Assembly (NCBI GenBank): GCA_011800155.1 | Contig: CM022374.1 | Coordinates: 2,294,001 to 2,358,000 of the forward strand | From: Flammulina velutipes | Taxonomy: Eukaryota > Basidiomycota > Agaricomycetes > Agaricales > Physalacriaceae | Reading direction: 5' to 3' | Length of the DNA stretch: 64,000 nucleotides | Shown here: positions 34,113 through 46,447 of the stretch, in pieces | Layout: each line of letters begins with the position of its first letter | How positions within the stretch are numbered: the first letter of the stretch is position 1 | Notes under the pieces: model-generated | The model's input: the letters and a program-made list of their open reading frames with translations, nothing else | Databases searched by the model: none | What the model was told of the DNA's origin: nothing | Made by a program: the position numbers and the translations under genes

Positions 34113-35685
34113 TTAGGGTAGCGAATTCATAATGGTGTCCAAAGCCTTCCTCTCCCTTTCTTGGGCGTTCAGCCTCGACTGCTTGAGACGCGTCAAACCC
34201 GATTGTATACTCGTCAAGTGTACTTCCACTGGGATGGAAGATCCAGCCAACCCAGGCGTAGACACCCTCTCCCGGATAACCTCCAAATCACTCTTCATCT
34301 CCTGTAAAGTGTGTATCGCAGAGATGACGTGGACCAATGCGCGTTTCCGGTAGTCTGTAATGGCCCGCAACAGGCTGAGCTCGCTGGAGAACCTCCGCAG
34401 CTTGACCCTATTCGCGCCCAAGTGGGTCCAAAGAGAGGCCAGCACATCATCACGCTCCGATGAGATCGACAAACCCTCCCGTCCTACGATCTCCGAGAGG
34501 ACGTCGAGGTGTTGCTCTAGTTGCTCCAGGTTTTGCAGCTGCGTCTCCCCTTCCAAGAGGAGGTGATTGACGCGCTCAGAGACGTGATCCATTGCGTCCG
34601 TGAACTTGGCCACAACAACGTCCTGCGTTGACACGGCGAACGGATTCAACAATTGCAATGCAGACATGGAGGTTTCACGATCACGAGCCTGTTGTATAGA
34701 CACTAGTGCGTAATCGTTGACGGAGACAATACTGGAAATTCATGTGTGAGCAAGTAAATTATCAGCAACACAAAAATGATCTGACCTGTCCACGGTGAAC
34801 TGGATATGTGAACTGAGTAGCTGTAGCCCGTCTGATGCCCGCTTGGCGTCCTTGATGAAACGCACCAACGAGTCAGCAATCGATGTGCTCGACTTTAGTT
34901 CACTTGCGCGAACGAGAATTAGCAAATCTTTGGTCGCCAATTCCGACTTCTTCACCTCCAGGGCGAGTGTCGATCCACCGACAGACTGATCGAGGATCTG
35001 TTCAAAAGACGCGGTTTGTCTCTCTACAAGTTCTTGGAAATCTGCCTGGCGCGGCTTCAAAGCCAAATGGGCACACAGTGGTATCGATGAGGTGCCCGGC
35101 AGGATGCAGATCGGCTGAAGGACAGTCTGAATCGATGCACTTAGTTGCCTTGCAAGGACACTAAGAATGTAGATTGCGATGATGAGGGTGAAGAGAGGTT
35201 TCGCCAAGTATAGGATTCCCTTGAGGATATCGAAGAGGTACGAGAAAGTGAAGAGGAACACTTTCGTCGCGCCTCTGATGACTTCGGGTGTGATGTCCTT
35301 GTAGGGAGGATCTTCGTCTTCCTGTTGTCGAGGAAGACGATGGGAGGCGGCATCTTTGCGAGCTTTGGGAAGGCGGGAGCGACGTGAGGTATCGGTGCTG
35401 GTATTGGCGCCCACCACATGTCGACGTCTTCTGGAACTCCCGGGCGAGCTTGGGAGACGTCTGGATCTTTCGTTGGTAACAGAATTGGAGGGGGAAGGGT
35501 CCGCTTCGGATTCCTCCTTGATTATTTCGTCAAACGTCTGTTCAAACGACTCGTCTTCCCATTCCGAGGGATCGTTCTCATCGCCAACCTACGGAAATGT
35601 TAATGGAATAGATTTGGTTGGATAACTGTGGACTCACACGTAGTATAGTTTTTGCACGTCTAGAGGAAGATGCTTGAGAGCTCAT
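34113..35685 (-). CDS. conserved TM and coiled-coil protein, function unknown
   Basis: Three exons (35685-35638, 35588-34786, 34731-34113) give 489 residues. The N-terminus is charged and Ser/Arg-rich (DENDPSEWEDESFEQTFDEII, then SRRRRHVVG). One strong hydrophobic segment near residues 150-180 (LAKPLFTLIIAIYILSVLA) is preceded by a weaker one (ATKVFLFTFSYLFDILKGILYL). The following ~290 residues are almost entirely helical with heptad character (EGETQLQNLEQLEQHLDVLSEIVG, LTRLKQSRLNAQERERKALDTI). I do not recognise a named family. The layout (cytosolic or nuclear N-terminus, membrane hairpin, long helical domain) would suit an ER or nuclear-envelope protein, but that is inference. Confidence 0.75.
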
Positions 35686-36399
35686 GATGGTAGGATGCCA
35701 ACAAGGCAGTAGTGGTGCGGCTAGAACAATGGCTCACAAAACGCGAAAAACATGCGTCATAGCTGCGTAAACGTGGATTACGTGCTGTGGGTCCATTGCA
35801 TAGTAGATGAATTCAGAGACCCCGGGTCTGTCGCTACCTTCCAAATAATTTCGGTGGAAACAATAAGACAATGGGAAAGATGTCCAGGAGAAGGCTATCA
35901 TTCCTATCATCCCCGCTAGGCATCCGTCACAAGACAAGCTGAATCCCAAGAGAAATCGTTCACCATTCAATCTGTGGTGAGCAGCGCAAAGAAAACTCCG
36001 AGTGTAGATCTAGAGAGCATTCGTGAGGTTTCCAAGGGAGAATTGACGAGTACGGAGCAGATGAGTGGCATCCTTCTCGAAAGTAGGAGCACATGGAAAT
36101 CAATGCGAACCAGTTCAATTTCCGCATAAGGCAATGGTCCGGCTCTTACATTGACTGTGATGGCGAAGACAATAAGAGAGTATTCGAAATGTCTGAGGGC
36201 GTCCTATTGTCTTTTTCCCTGCGCCCACCACCACCAACTTGCTTATTACTGCTCTCTGTGCTTGCAGAATTTGTCCCCATCTCTTTTCTTGAAAAACCGC
36301 CCACAGCTTGTGTCTTTCTGTCTTGTGATTGACACGCCGATAAGCGTTCCTTGTGCTACATAAAGCCACCTATTTGTGCGTTCTTTACTACTCTCCCTC
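35686..36399. other. intergenic, divergent promoters
   Basis: The upstream regions of the TM/coiled-coil gene (minus) and the PX-PB1 gene (plus). Short open frames here (for example 36093-36332) have no family marks. A run of pyrimidines precedes the ATG at 36400. No RNA gene is seen. Confidence 0.4.
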
Positions 36400-38888
36400 A
36401 TGCCGCCACTCATCCAGCACCATTCCTATGATCCCAGTATTCCTACCATGTTCGGCGTGAAAGAAGTGAGTTCTTGCAACATGTAAAAGACTACCCAAAT
36501 TGACTGACTCAGGATTTCCAGATGAATGTTGGCTCAGAGGAGCAAGAAGCCATGGATGGACGGGTATGTTGTCTCCTCGTTGAACGATGACATGAACTCA
36601 TTCATTCCCTCCAGAGGAACTTCAAAAGATCCTTGCACAAACAGCCCCCACCACGGTTCACAGTTCATCTTCTACCACCCAGCAAACACAGTGCGTAGTA
36701 ATGAACAAATAATAGCGAGATTGCTCAATTTCCCCCGTATAGCTGGTGACCTCCATGGCCTGCGGATCACGACCCTTGAAAGTCATAGCTCTCGGATGTC
36801 AGCCGTGTCGTCTGTTCCTAGGGAGTACGATATCTGGCGAAGATGGGAGGATTGGCTTTGGCTCCAGGAGACCCTTGAAGGCGAGTACAACAAGCTCGCC
36901 CGGGCAAAGCGGCAACGATTACTGGCTGGCAAGGGCATAAAGAAGGACGGCGTATACATGAACGGAGACGCAGCATCGTCTTGGGAGTCCCTCCCCTTCG
37001 GCCCCGATCCCAACTCCGTGGCCCAAGACTTACACCAGCTCATCCCTGTCTTGACCAAGAAAGGTACCGTCTTCCGCGCCAGCCAGGCGACCATCGACCA
37101 GAGATTTATCGAAATCAAGGCGTTTCTTGAGGCCTTATTTCACGAGGACCAGCCTACTCTTATTCAGGACATGCGAGGGGACCGTTTGATTACGGACTTC
37201 TTCGGCATATGGAGGAGAGACGTTGACCTTCAACGCAAGGAAGCGAAACGAAACAGCGCGTCATCTACAGCGACTCCCAGGGCATCCGTCACAAGTAGCG
37301 TGTTTTCCACCTACTTTGCCAACGCATCCATGCCTAGTGTCGACAGTCAATCACCGCCCAAGTCGCGCAAATTCTCGTTTTCCTCGACTTCACCTGTTGC
37401 AGAGGGCAAGAATTCAGATCGCTACTCTGTGACGTCCACTTTCACTGCGGCGACTTCCAGCCTCCCGTCTGTCAAGCTGGATATTCCTATCATTGTGACC
37501 ACACATAGGCACGAGACCCGCTCCAACTCTTCTGATTCGTCCTCGACGTCTTCGCCTCGTAGTTCCATGAGCTCTTCAATATCGGCACCGAGTATCGCAG
37601 AAGAGAGGCCTACTTCCTTCGGACACAATCCTCACCTGATGGATAGGCCCAATGCTTCGTATCTGAGCGCCCTGCCAGAAGACGAAGAGCTTAGAGATAA
37701 GGACGATTTGCTGGGCGTACCTATGGACAGGCGTCCAAGAATATCAAGTGGGACTGGTCGAAGGGCGCGAAGAAGTGCGCAGATTCTCAACTCGGATAAT
37801 GGTGAATATGAATATACACGTGCGATACAGAACTTGGACCTGGATGGTTCTCGTAAGTTTTCTACTCTTTCTTCCATCCTGCCCGATATTGATAAACTTA
37901 CAGATAGCTCAAATCGTGATTCATGGCAATCGGACATTTCAGGAATTTCTGCCATAGGAAATATGGGAGTCATGATACCTCAAGACAGGTCGAGGTTTTC
38001 GATGAATAGTGTGGCAACATTCATGACCGACAACTCCGTGGACGCGATTATCCCTCGTTCCCATCTTCGTCCTCAGAACGGCAGCACAGCTCAGCGGGCT
38101 GTTTCAGAAGGCTGGTCTGACGGAGAAGGAGACTCTCTGGACGATTACTATTTTGCTGGTAAGTCTTATCTCACCACTTGAAAATGACAGACACTCAATT
38201 TTGAGAATTGTCAGATTTCCAACGGCCGGAGTCAGTATGCTCTGTGCGCACTATCAACCAGCGATCACAAGCTACCAACGGCAACCACCGTCCTCCCAGT
38301 TTGCAGACCTTGAGCGACATGGACTTTGTCCTCCCATCTGATATACCCAAGCGATCGGGGTACGAGGATAGTGGTGAATATCTAGACGTGCCGATGTCAG
38401 CACGGACCATAATGCCGCCATCCCCCACGCACTCCACATTCTCAATTGCTTCTTCATCCGTGTCCAGTGCTTCATCCGCGGCATCCTACGCCTCGTCTCT
38501 AGGCAGTGTATCCACCTTAATGACCTCCCTCTCCTTTGACGATGCGAAACCCCTTTCACCCACTGCGCCGGTTACCGTTAAAGCCGCATTCAACAAGACT
38601 ATCGTCATTTTCCGAGCCACGCGCGACATCCCCCTCAAAGACGCCCGTCAACGTATCCGTGACAAGTTCAGGCTCCAGGAGAAGGTTAAGCTGTCAAAGG
38701 ACTTCTCTATCGCATTGGCGATGCAGGAGTCCACGCGGTCTCGGAACTCAGTTGTGTCCCTCGCGAATGAGGGCGAGCTGAAGCTGATATCGACCCACGA
38801 GGAGTGGAGATGGGTCATGTCATACATCGACCACAGCAAACTCACAATCCGCATATTGGACGATAACGCCACTATGGCGTTCAATTGA
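36400..38888 (+). CDS. PX and PB1 domain scaffold protein
   Basis: Exons 36400-36465, 36513-36563, 36615-36690, 36743-38158 and 38215-38888 give 760 residues if the 51-nt stretch 37853-37903 is kept, or 743 if it is spliced. The first domain (residues ~40-225) looks like a PX phosphoinositide-binding fold with a large insert: RFTVHLLPPSKHT, YDIWRRWEDWLWLQETLEGEY, FGPDPNSVAQDLHQLIPVLTKK, then IDQRFIEIKAFLEALF. A long Ser-rich middle follows. The C-terminal PB1 domain (residues ~660-755) reads VKAAFNKTIVIFRATRDIPLKDARQRIRDKF ... LISTHEEWRWVMSYI. PX plus PB1 occurs in polarity scaffolds (Bem1/Scd2) and NADPH-oxidase adaptors (p40phox). No SH3 domain is seen, so it is not a plain Bem1. A link to Cdc42 or NOX complexes is inference. 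Confidence 0.72.
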
Positions 38889-39134
38889 TTCTCTATTCCG
38901 TGACCTTCCTTTCGATTTCGACCTCAGTATAGCTGACCATTCTTTTACTCGGATTTATTCTAACCTGTAGATTATCACATCACATTACCCTCGCTAGCAC
39001 AAGTTTCTCTTTACATCGTATACCATTCTCGAGCTCCATTGCTCATGATTATTCCTTTCGAGTTGACTAGAGCTACAGAATAGGAACCAGTTGTATGTAT
39101 TATAGCAAATGCCTCTCGTCTAGGCCAATGAACA

Positions 39135-41129
39135 TCATGCACCTACTCTCGCCTGAGCGGGTGAAGCGTGGATTCCTGCAGACGCTGCTCCGCTTGGCAG
39201 CGGCGACCTCGTCCAATCCGGTAGGAGACCACTTTGTGCAGTGACATCAAATTCTGGGTCCGTCACAAACACGCCATTGTCCGTGTCCCCGTCAGCACCC
39301 GCCTCGTCCCATTTCTCCCTCGCAAGCTCCGACCCGCCAGTCTTGAGAGACCCAGCGAGTGATCCGCCAACCCAAGCCATCGTAGCGGGAGTGAAAGCGG
39401 GTGCTTTGCCAGCATTTGCGCGCGCCCTCTCCGACTGGGCCACGCCTGGTGTTGGGTTATTGAGAATAGCGAAATAGGACGTGAGTGGGCGCAGAGCCGC
39501 AAATCGATCAAATTGTGGAGGGAGAGGTTTGCCTGGCCTAGTGGGAAGTCGTGTGGGCGCTGGTGGTGGAGCGATGGCACGTAGAATTTCATTGTGTAGT
39601 CGGGGGATAAAGCCAGGGAGCATGGCTGTTCCGCCGATAACAAGGATGGACGAGGCCATCGTTTTTCGTAGGTCGACAGGGACCTTTTGGAAGAGGGTTT
39701 AGTCAATGCGGCAGAAATACGAATGTTGTATTACCTTGAGCAATGACTCCAAGATGACTTCAGCGACACTACTTTCATCTACATCCCCTCCTTCGAACAA
39801 TACCTCGGCTGTTCGTTCTCGTATCCATCCAGGTATGATTAGCGTTCCATGTCCTGTCCCGGTGTTGTGCGACGCAGGAGGTGGAACGCGCATCGTCAAA
39901 GTAGTGCCAGTAGAGTTCCGCTCATACATGGTTGCCAGCGCTTGTAGGTGGTTCTCGCCTCTTCGTCCCTCCTCCAATAGAGGGTTCTGAGTAGACCCCA
40001 CTGGCCCAGAAATGACGGAAAATTCTGACATTGTCTCCGGTTGCGAGGACATGCTTTCCCGCCCAGCGAAGGAGAAATCGGAATCCGTATTATCGCTGGG
40101 CGGAATGTCTATGTCCGAGGATAGATCAGCTGAGGGTGTGGGCTCTCTGTCGGAAAAGAGGCCCAGAGCTTCGCTGACGAAACACACGCGGGTTTTGATT
40201 TCTTCTATGAGAGATTCGGTGAGGACTTCTTGGGGGACGCGTGTTGATCGGTTGGCCGCTGGTATGTTAACAGCAGCACTAAGAGTTGTTGGCGGCGGGA
40301 GGTAGGTTCCAAAGAGAAGGATGAGGGCGCGCAGATGTGCTGAAAGACGTGAGCCTGCTAAAGGTGTCGTTCGCAGATGTGGATAGAGAGGTCTGGCAGC
40401 AAAAATCTATAATTCAAGTTGGATGAGGAATCATGGTGCGATTCGCGGAATAAACTTGCGGGAAGGACGGCAGACTCTTGGTGACCACAATCAATCACCA
40501 AGCCAGTTATGCGGCCGACAGCAAAAAGCGCAAGTAGATGACTGGATGCGAATGATACTGAAGGGACCTATAGAGGTATTGATAGCGGATTGCGTGGGAA
40601 AACAACGTTTCATACCGACAAATTCTCAAACAATATCCGAGCAATCATTTCTTTGATGTATAAAGGCAGCAGGGGGTGTTCCACTAGAATGACTTTACGA
40701 GCCTTTGGGTCTGTTAACAGCGAACTGTACATGATCAGTCATTCCGTGTGAATTCAAGTAGTGGATACATACATACTCGTGGAATACACGCCTCAGACAC
40801 TCTTGCACGTTGATAGCCAGCATTCTTTCGTCTTCTGCTCTGTCATCGGGATTCGTTGCGCGGGTCAGGTTCCATAGAGCCTCCTGAGTTTTTGGATTGG
40901 CATAAAGCACCTCGCGCGGCCTGCCTTCGCCACTGAAGCCTACTTTCCAGATACGCGAGCCGGGGTCGATGATAATGCGGTCTTCAACGCCATAAAGTGA
41001 ATGTCGCCGGGTAGTCGAGTAGTGTGGCGACGATTGAACGGCAGCGTTAGTTCCCGCCACTCTCGTCGTTGTTGGTGTCGATGGAACCGCAGTTCGCGTA
41101 CGCGACGGCGTCGCAGAGATGGAAGACAT
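39135..41129 (-). CDS. ARP10: actin-related protein 10 (dynactin pointed-end subunit)
   Basis: An actin-fold protein of the dynactin complex. It starts MSSISATPSRTRT at 41129 and ends at 39135, with at least five introns. Marks in order are RIIIDPGSRIWKVGFSGEGRPREVL, PLLPLYIKEMIARILFENL, VPSVSFASSHLLALFAVGRITGLVIDCGHQESAVLP, YPHLRTTPLAGSRL, IPGWIRERTAEVLFEGGDVDESSVAEVILESLLKVPVDLRKTMASSILVIGGTAMLPGFIPRL, and a long extra C-terminus. The phosphate-binding loops are modified from actin, as expected for Arp10. A Ser/Asp-rich insertion lies before the IPGW motif. The exon 1/2 junction near 40770 is not settled. One intron after SAVLP appears to start GCAAGT (about 40464) and end TATAG. It is divergent from the bromodomain gene by about 95 bases. 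Confidence 0.78.
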
Positions 41130-41224
41130 GCTTTAAGTGGACGCACAGCCACCAGACCCTGGGCAATGGCCCCCACGTGAGTTTATGTAATCCAACCTTT
41201 CCAGTCAAGTCAGATTACCAGCGA

Positions 41225-43519
41225 ATGGACGAAAGCTTTGAAAGCTTCGACGTCGTCGACCACGATGAGCAGACACTTCCAAAACCGCGAATTACTCTCA
41301 AACTACCATCGCTCAAGGCCTTAAAGTCGCAGAAATCTGCAAAGCCCCCTCGTCCAGTCAAACTAAAGCCCCTCAAGGAAGTCATAGGGAAGTTGATTGC
41401 GCAAATTAGAAAGTGCGTGCTCGCTGTGGTTGTCGGTCTCTGGGATACTTACGATGCCCTCTAGGAAAGACGATTATGCTTTTTTCCTGCACCCCGTCGA
41501 TGTCTCGCAGGTCCCAGACTACATGACTATCGTGAAGCGTCCAATGGACTTTGGCACAGTGACCAGCAAAGTTGCCAAAGGCAAATACAGGTCGCTCGAA
41601 GAGTTTGCTGTACGTGGTTCCCGACGCCTACTAACGACCTTCTCACTGCCATCCAGTCCGATGTACGCCTCGTAACAGACAACGCCAAAGCATTCAATCC
41701 GCCTGGGTCCATCTATTACACAGAAGCCGAAAAGATTGAAGCGTACGCGTTGGATGCTATCGCCAAGGCCAGCTCTACAGTCATTCAATACGAGACGGAC
41801 TGGAATATCGATGTTGAAAACGAGGGCGATCCAGACGTCAACGTCGAAGAGGACGAAGACAATGGTGTCCCAATGGACGTTGATGATCCTGGCCCAAGCA
41901 GTCGACGCTCGCAGTCCGTGGTTTCCAACGGTGGATTTGGCCCAAACATACGACGGAGTACGCGTGCACCGTACAAGAAACAATCCCAACAAGGACCCGA
42001 CAATAAGAATCCGATATCAGAGACTATCGAAGCGGACGGTCGTCTACCAGGCTCGAAGGATGGTCTTGGTGCTTTCCCCGCAATGTCTGATTGGGCAAAG
42101 ACTATGCTGGCGTTGAAGCTAAAGGGTAAAAGTCTACCAATTTCTTCATGCATTTCCGTCCTGACTCTGACATAGGTAAAAAGTACAAGACAAAGAAGGA
42201 GCGACTCAGATTCGAGAAGGAGGGGCCCCCATTACATCCTGACGGAAGTTTGGATTATTGGGAAAGTACGTCTCTCTGCGCCAACCCTGTATACACTCTG
42301 CTGATTTCATTAATCAGTGGAAGAGCCTTTTTCTGTGTTGTCTATACTTGTCCCGGAACACGCAACGAAACCTCAAGTCACTCCTCTATACCCTCCCCCT
42401 GCTCCTCAATCTGAATCTCGGAGCTCCGCTACCCCTCATCCTCAACAGCCACCAGGGCCTCTTTATCCCGGTGCGGTCACCCTATCATCAAAGCACGAAA
42501 CATGCATACCACCTATCCCACCAGATAAAAAGCACTGGTACGTTCAACGAAATTACTCCTCGCGAGGGGCGAAAAAGGATGACGAAAGGCCTCCTCAAAA
42601 ACCCGAGCGCGAGATCCACACGTTAGATTGGGGCAGCTTGGCCGTTCTCGCTGGTGAGCTAGCTGAAGAGATGAAGCGGAAAGGCATGGCGGAGGATGAA
42701 GAGAGTTTAGAACTCGTTAGGACACAACTGGACGTCGAAGATAACGTGAAGAAGCGCAAACATGACGAGGACGAGTACTGGAGCTTGCGGCGCGCTGCTG
42801 ACGGGGAGTCTTATCTCCGTGATATGGTCTATGGCGGCATCGACGGGTATGCGTATGTCCGTAGTCTCGCTCAGTTCGTCAAGCGCCGCAAGAGGTCACA
42901 TCGTCTCCCCGACGACCACCTTGAATTAGGAATGCCGCTGGCTCAATACGTGGTGAAAAATGTGGTGGACCCTCTGACGGAAGGCCAACATGCATTACTA
43001 CGGGAAACGGTGCGACTGCTTTCAGATCGGCCCCCACCAGAGACGACATTCATCAAACACGAACACGACGATCCCATTCCGCCACGCGATTCTCCTCGTA
43101 TATTGGCCCAAATTCACGCCTCGGAATACATCTACCCTCTCGTTCATCTTCACAGCCAGAAGATCGACTTGGGTTCTCTGATCAGGCAACCAGAAGATGT
43201 TTACCAGAGTGAGGAGGTATGGGAGGGGCGGAAGTTTAGGAAGGAGGAAACCAATGAGCGCAATGCTATGGCCCTTATGGAGACGTCTGAAGAGCTCAAG
43301 CAGGTCTTGGAATTGGTGGAGGGCATGCTGAGAGAACTCATGGAGCATAGGGTGAAGGTAGACAAGGGTGATGCCGACCAGACGGAGACGGAAGAGATGA
43401 AGAGGCTGAGGCTGAATCTATTGGCGTTGGTGAAGAGGACACCTGTTCAGTTGATCGCGCCACTTCCCAAGAATCTAGTTCATGAGAGCGTTAGGACGAT
43501 GATACCCGGCGGGGAGTAG
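41225..43519 (+). CDS. bromodomain protein (BRD7/BRD9-like)
   Basis: Five exons (41225-41412, 41465-41609, 41657-42125, 42176-42265, 42318-43519) give 697 residues. The N-terminus is Lys/Pro-rich. The single bromodomain at residues ~45-150 has LIAQIRKKDDYAFFLHPVDVSQVPDYMTIVKRPMDFGTVTSKVAKGKYRSLEEFASDVRLVTDNAKAFNPPGSIYY, including the conserved Asn (NAKAFN) that contacts acetyl-lysine. An acidic region, a basic linker and a long C-terminal helical region follow (THTLDWGSL-like block, then DEEYW...SYLRDMVYGGIDGYAYVRSLAQFV). This architecture resembles the BRD7/BRD9 family of SWI/SNF-type complexes. It is expected to be a nuclear reader of acetylated histones. Confidence 0.82.
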
Positions 43520-44388
43520 AATATTTATCTGGGTAGATCTTTCGTTCTGTAGTTTATCGATCATTATCTAGTACAACTATCGTGTCACATATATCTGGAT
43601 TTAGCATCTGTTGACCCGCTGGGACCGAAGCTGCCTTATTGTGGGCTTGATAGTCGCGTATAAGTACTCGTAAACCAATCGAAAATTCACATCCTTTATT
43701 GAAAACAAGTCATGACTTCGCTCCGCTACGTCCATAGGGAAGGTGCTTGAAGACTTGAGACACAGCTTTGAATGAAGTTGAACTAATAGCTTATTCGGTG
43801 ATTAGCCATAGTACACTGGTGCGCCACGCTCTATGGCTTTAGGTTCTCATCAATGATGTCATGTCAGGTACCAATGCGGCAATAGCCGAAGCGCGCAAGA
43901 AGTGTTGGACCAGTGAAAGATAGAGAAAAAGGAGCTTGACTTTGACATAGAGTGAGGGTGTGACTGAAGACTCTCAAAAGGTCGACCAGGATGTTGAGTA
44001 GTAGAAAAGAGCCAGCCAAATAGGTGTCAACTGAAGCTTGGACGCACCCCGGTCCCGACGTCGAGAACGATAATCAGAAAAGTTGAATGACAGTAAGACG
44101 GAAAGAACAGTAAAAAGAAAAAATCAGAGGAGAAAAACAGAGATCTTGATAAGTCAGACAGCTTGAAAGGCAGGCGAAGTGCATTGGTGGGAAGAGGAAA
44201 AGAGACAGGGGACAGGGTCTCAGAGGTCAAGTGACGTGTAGTTTCTTTAATATACGTCTAATAATAATCTGTGGCGCATGTTATTGATCCGATGCCGGCG
44301 GCAAAACAGACCGAGTGTGTTAAAGGTGCTGACAGATGCACTTGCTCTCATCCGCCTTTGTTGCCGACTAACAGTGACAACAACAAAA
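43520..44388. other. intergenic, no gene seen
   Basis: 869 bases between the bromodomain and Ytp1-like genes. Purine-rich on plus around 43910-44210. No coding or RNA gene is supported. Confidence 0.45.
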
Positions 44389-46162
44389 ATGCTCACCGTG
44401 GCGTCGACGCCCCACCTTTTATGGCTTTCTCTATGCTTTGCAACGTTGACGACTGCGCACAAACACCACGACGAACTCACTGAAGAACAAGCCAGCGCGC
44501 CTGTCGATGCCGTCCTCTGGATTCATATGGTTCTCCAGGCTTTCGTCTGGGGCGTTTTATTCCCTGTTGGAATGGTGCTAGGCATATCGCGAAGTAGATG
44601 GCATGTTCCTTTACAAGTCAGTTCCAGCATCTTCAATGACGCGCATTGACCAACGAATGTACATAGAGCACAGGCATGGTCCTAACTATTGGCGGCTATC
44701 TACTCGGTCACAAACACGGAGGCCGTATGTTTCTCAAATCTGCACACGGGACAGTTGGAAATATCATCATCCTTTTCCTTCTGGCGCAAGCTGTCCTCGG
44801 AATTTACCTCAAGTTGCACATCCACGAGAAAAGTCTAAGGCCGTGGATGGTCAGGCTGCACGGTGTCATTGGAAAGTCGTATCCGATCCTTGGCTGGGTG
44901 CAGATGCTACTCGGCGCTGTCACATACAGAGGATATTGTCGTGGAGGACACCTTGGCCAATGTCTTGCTCACTACATCATGGGAAGCGCGTTTATTGCGT
45001 ACGGGGCCGTCATGGCAATTCTCCTCCTTGTCGGTGAGGCATGGGTGAGACGATCGGGACGTAGTCCAGAGTGGTGGGACTCATGGTACGTGGTTTCGGA
45101 TTCACTACAACATGTATTGACCTACTATAACAGGGTAATAATGTTATGGGTATGTCCATGATCTGCACGCCCTAATAAGTTCTCACCAGCGACCAGGGCA
45201 TCGTCAACACTTTTACTGAACATCACGGTGGCGCGTGGTCGGTCAAAGACATGCAACACACGTACGTGCATGTGTCCGCCTTGTTCCTCGTTCTTATGTC
45301 TCAACAGGATCCTCGGCGTCCTTTGGTGGACTGGAGGAGCACTTGGTATTTTCCTTGCTAGAAACAATCAGGTACGTTTTCCGTGAACTTCATGGTCATT
45401 ATTTTGAACAGTTCATAGCGCAATGTTGTTCCTGGGCTAATGTGAGATTTTCCGACTGTTCGGTTCGCGGTAGCTCACCCATACCTCGCCAGTATTATCT
45501 TGACTGGATGGGGAATGTCAGAGCATGCACAGGCGCTCATGATATCGACGCGAGTACATGCTATCTTTGGATATACGCTCATCATGGCTGGAGTAACTCG
45601 TATCGTCGAGATTTGTTTCTTCGCAACCCCATTAACCAGCGAACCGATCTCGCTGGACGACAGTAATAGTGATCACACCCTCGCTGATGGCCAGCAAAGT
45701 CCGCGCCCAGATGTCGACACAGCAAAATCTAACTCTGCGAGAGCATTCCGGCATTTACCACCATTCGTACGTTCGGCCTTTGCATTGTCCTACCTTGCCC
45801 TCAATAACCCCACGCAGCTTCTGGTATCTGCAGGGCTACTCTTCATGTCTGGTACAGACGAGGAGCTTGAATTCGTCCACAACAACGAAATGGATCATGT
45901 TACATACATTCTGATCATGTTCAGGTGAGATTGTTGCTTTAACAATCTATCATATTGCTCAACGCATATCATACAAAGTTTGAGCTTCATAATATACACC
46001 CTGATCGTGTCATTGATTCATCTTTCAACGGTCTCTGGATCTCGGGCGGTGGAGGGAGATAACATCGAGATGACCTCTACGAAGTGGTACTCACGAGTAC
46101 CGAATGCAGAGGCCAATTCATCCTCGGAGAGACAACATATCATTGGAGACGACGATGACTGA
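44389..46162 (+). CDS. Ytp1-like multi-pass membrane protein
   Basis: Exons run from the ATG at 44389 to TGA at 46160-46162 with several introns (first 44617-44666; the others lie near 45087-45134, 45152-45199, 45260-45306, 45373-45492 and 45925-45974). A signal peptide ([26 protein letters not shown]) precedes a DUF2427-type domain with about five membrane segments ([54 protein letters not shown]) carrying His residues placed as in cytochrome b561-like proteins. The Ytp1 C-terminal domain then shows [52 protein letters not shown] and [21 protein letters not shown]. The cell role of Ytp1 is not established; a heme-linked membrane redox function is possible. The sixth exon, near 45430, is very short. 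Confidence 0.8.
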
Positions 46163-46447
46163 GTAGGACATTCTAATTACGCTGTATCACACTCTAGTTT
46201 GTTGTAATTGTGTTTACGGTGATTGTATTGTCTTTTCGTGCGGCGATAGTACTTTGGCTTTATGTACAGAACGGCTACCAGGCCCTTCAAAAAGGACGTC
46301 ATTTGTTGGGCTGGGGAGCTTTTGTGAGATTTGTTGAAAAGCGGGTCTAAAGAGGAAGATTTTCGATGACACAATAGACATAAGTACTACAGTCCTTGGA
46401 ATCACGATGCATAAATACGCTATATATCTGTTAAAGGTTAAAGTGGC

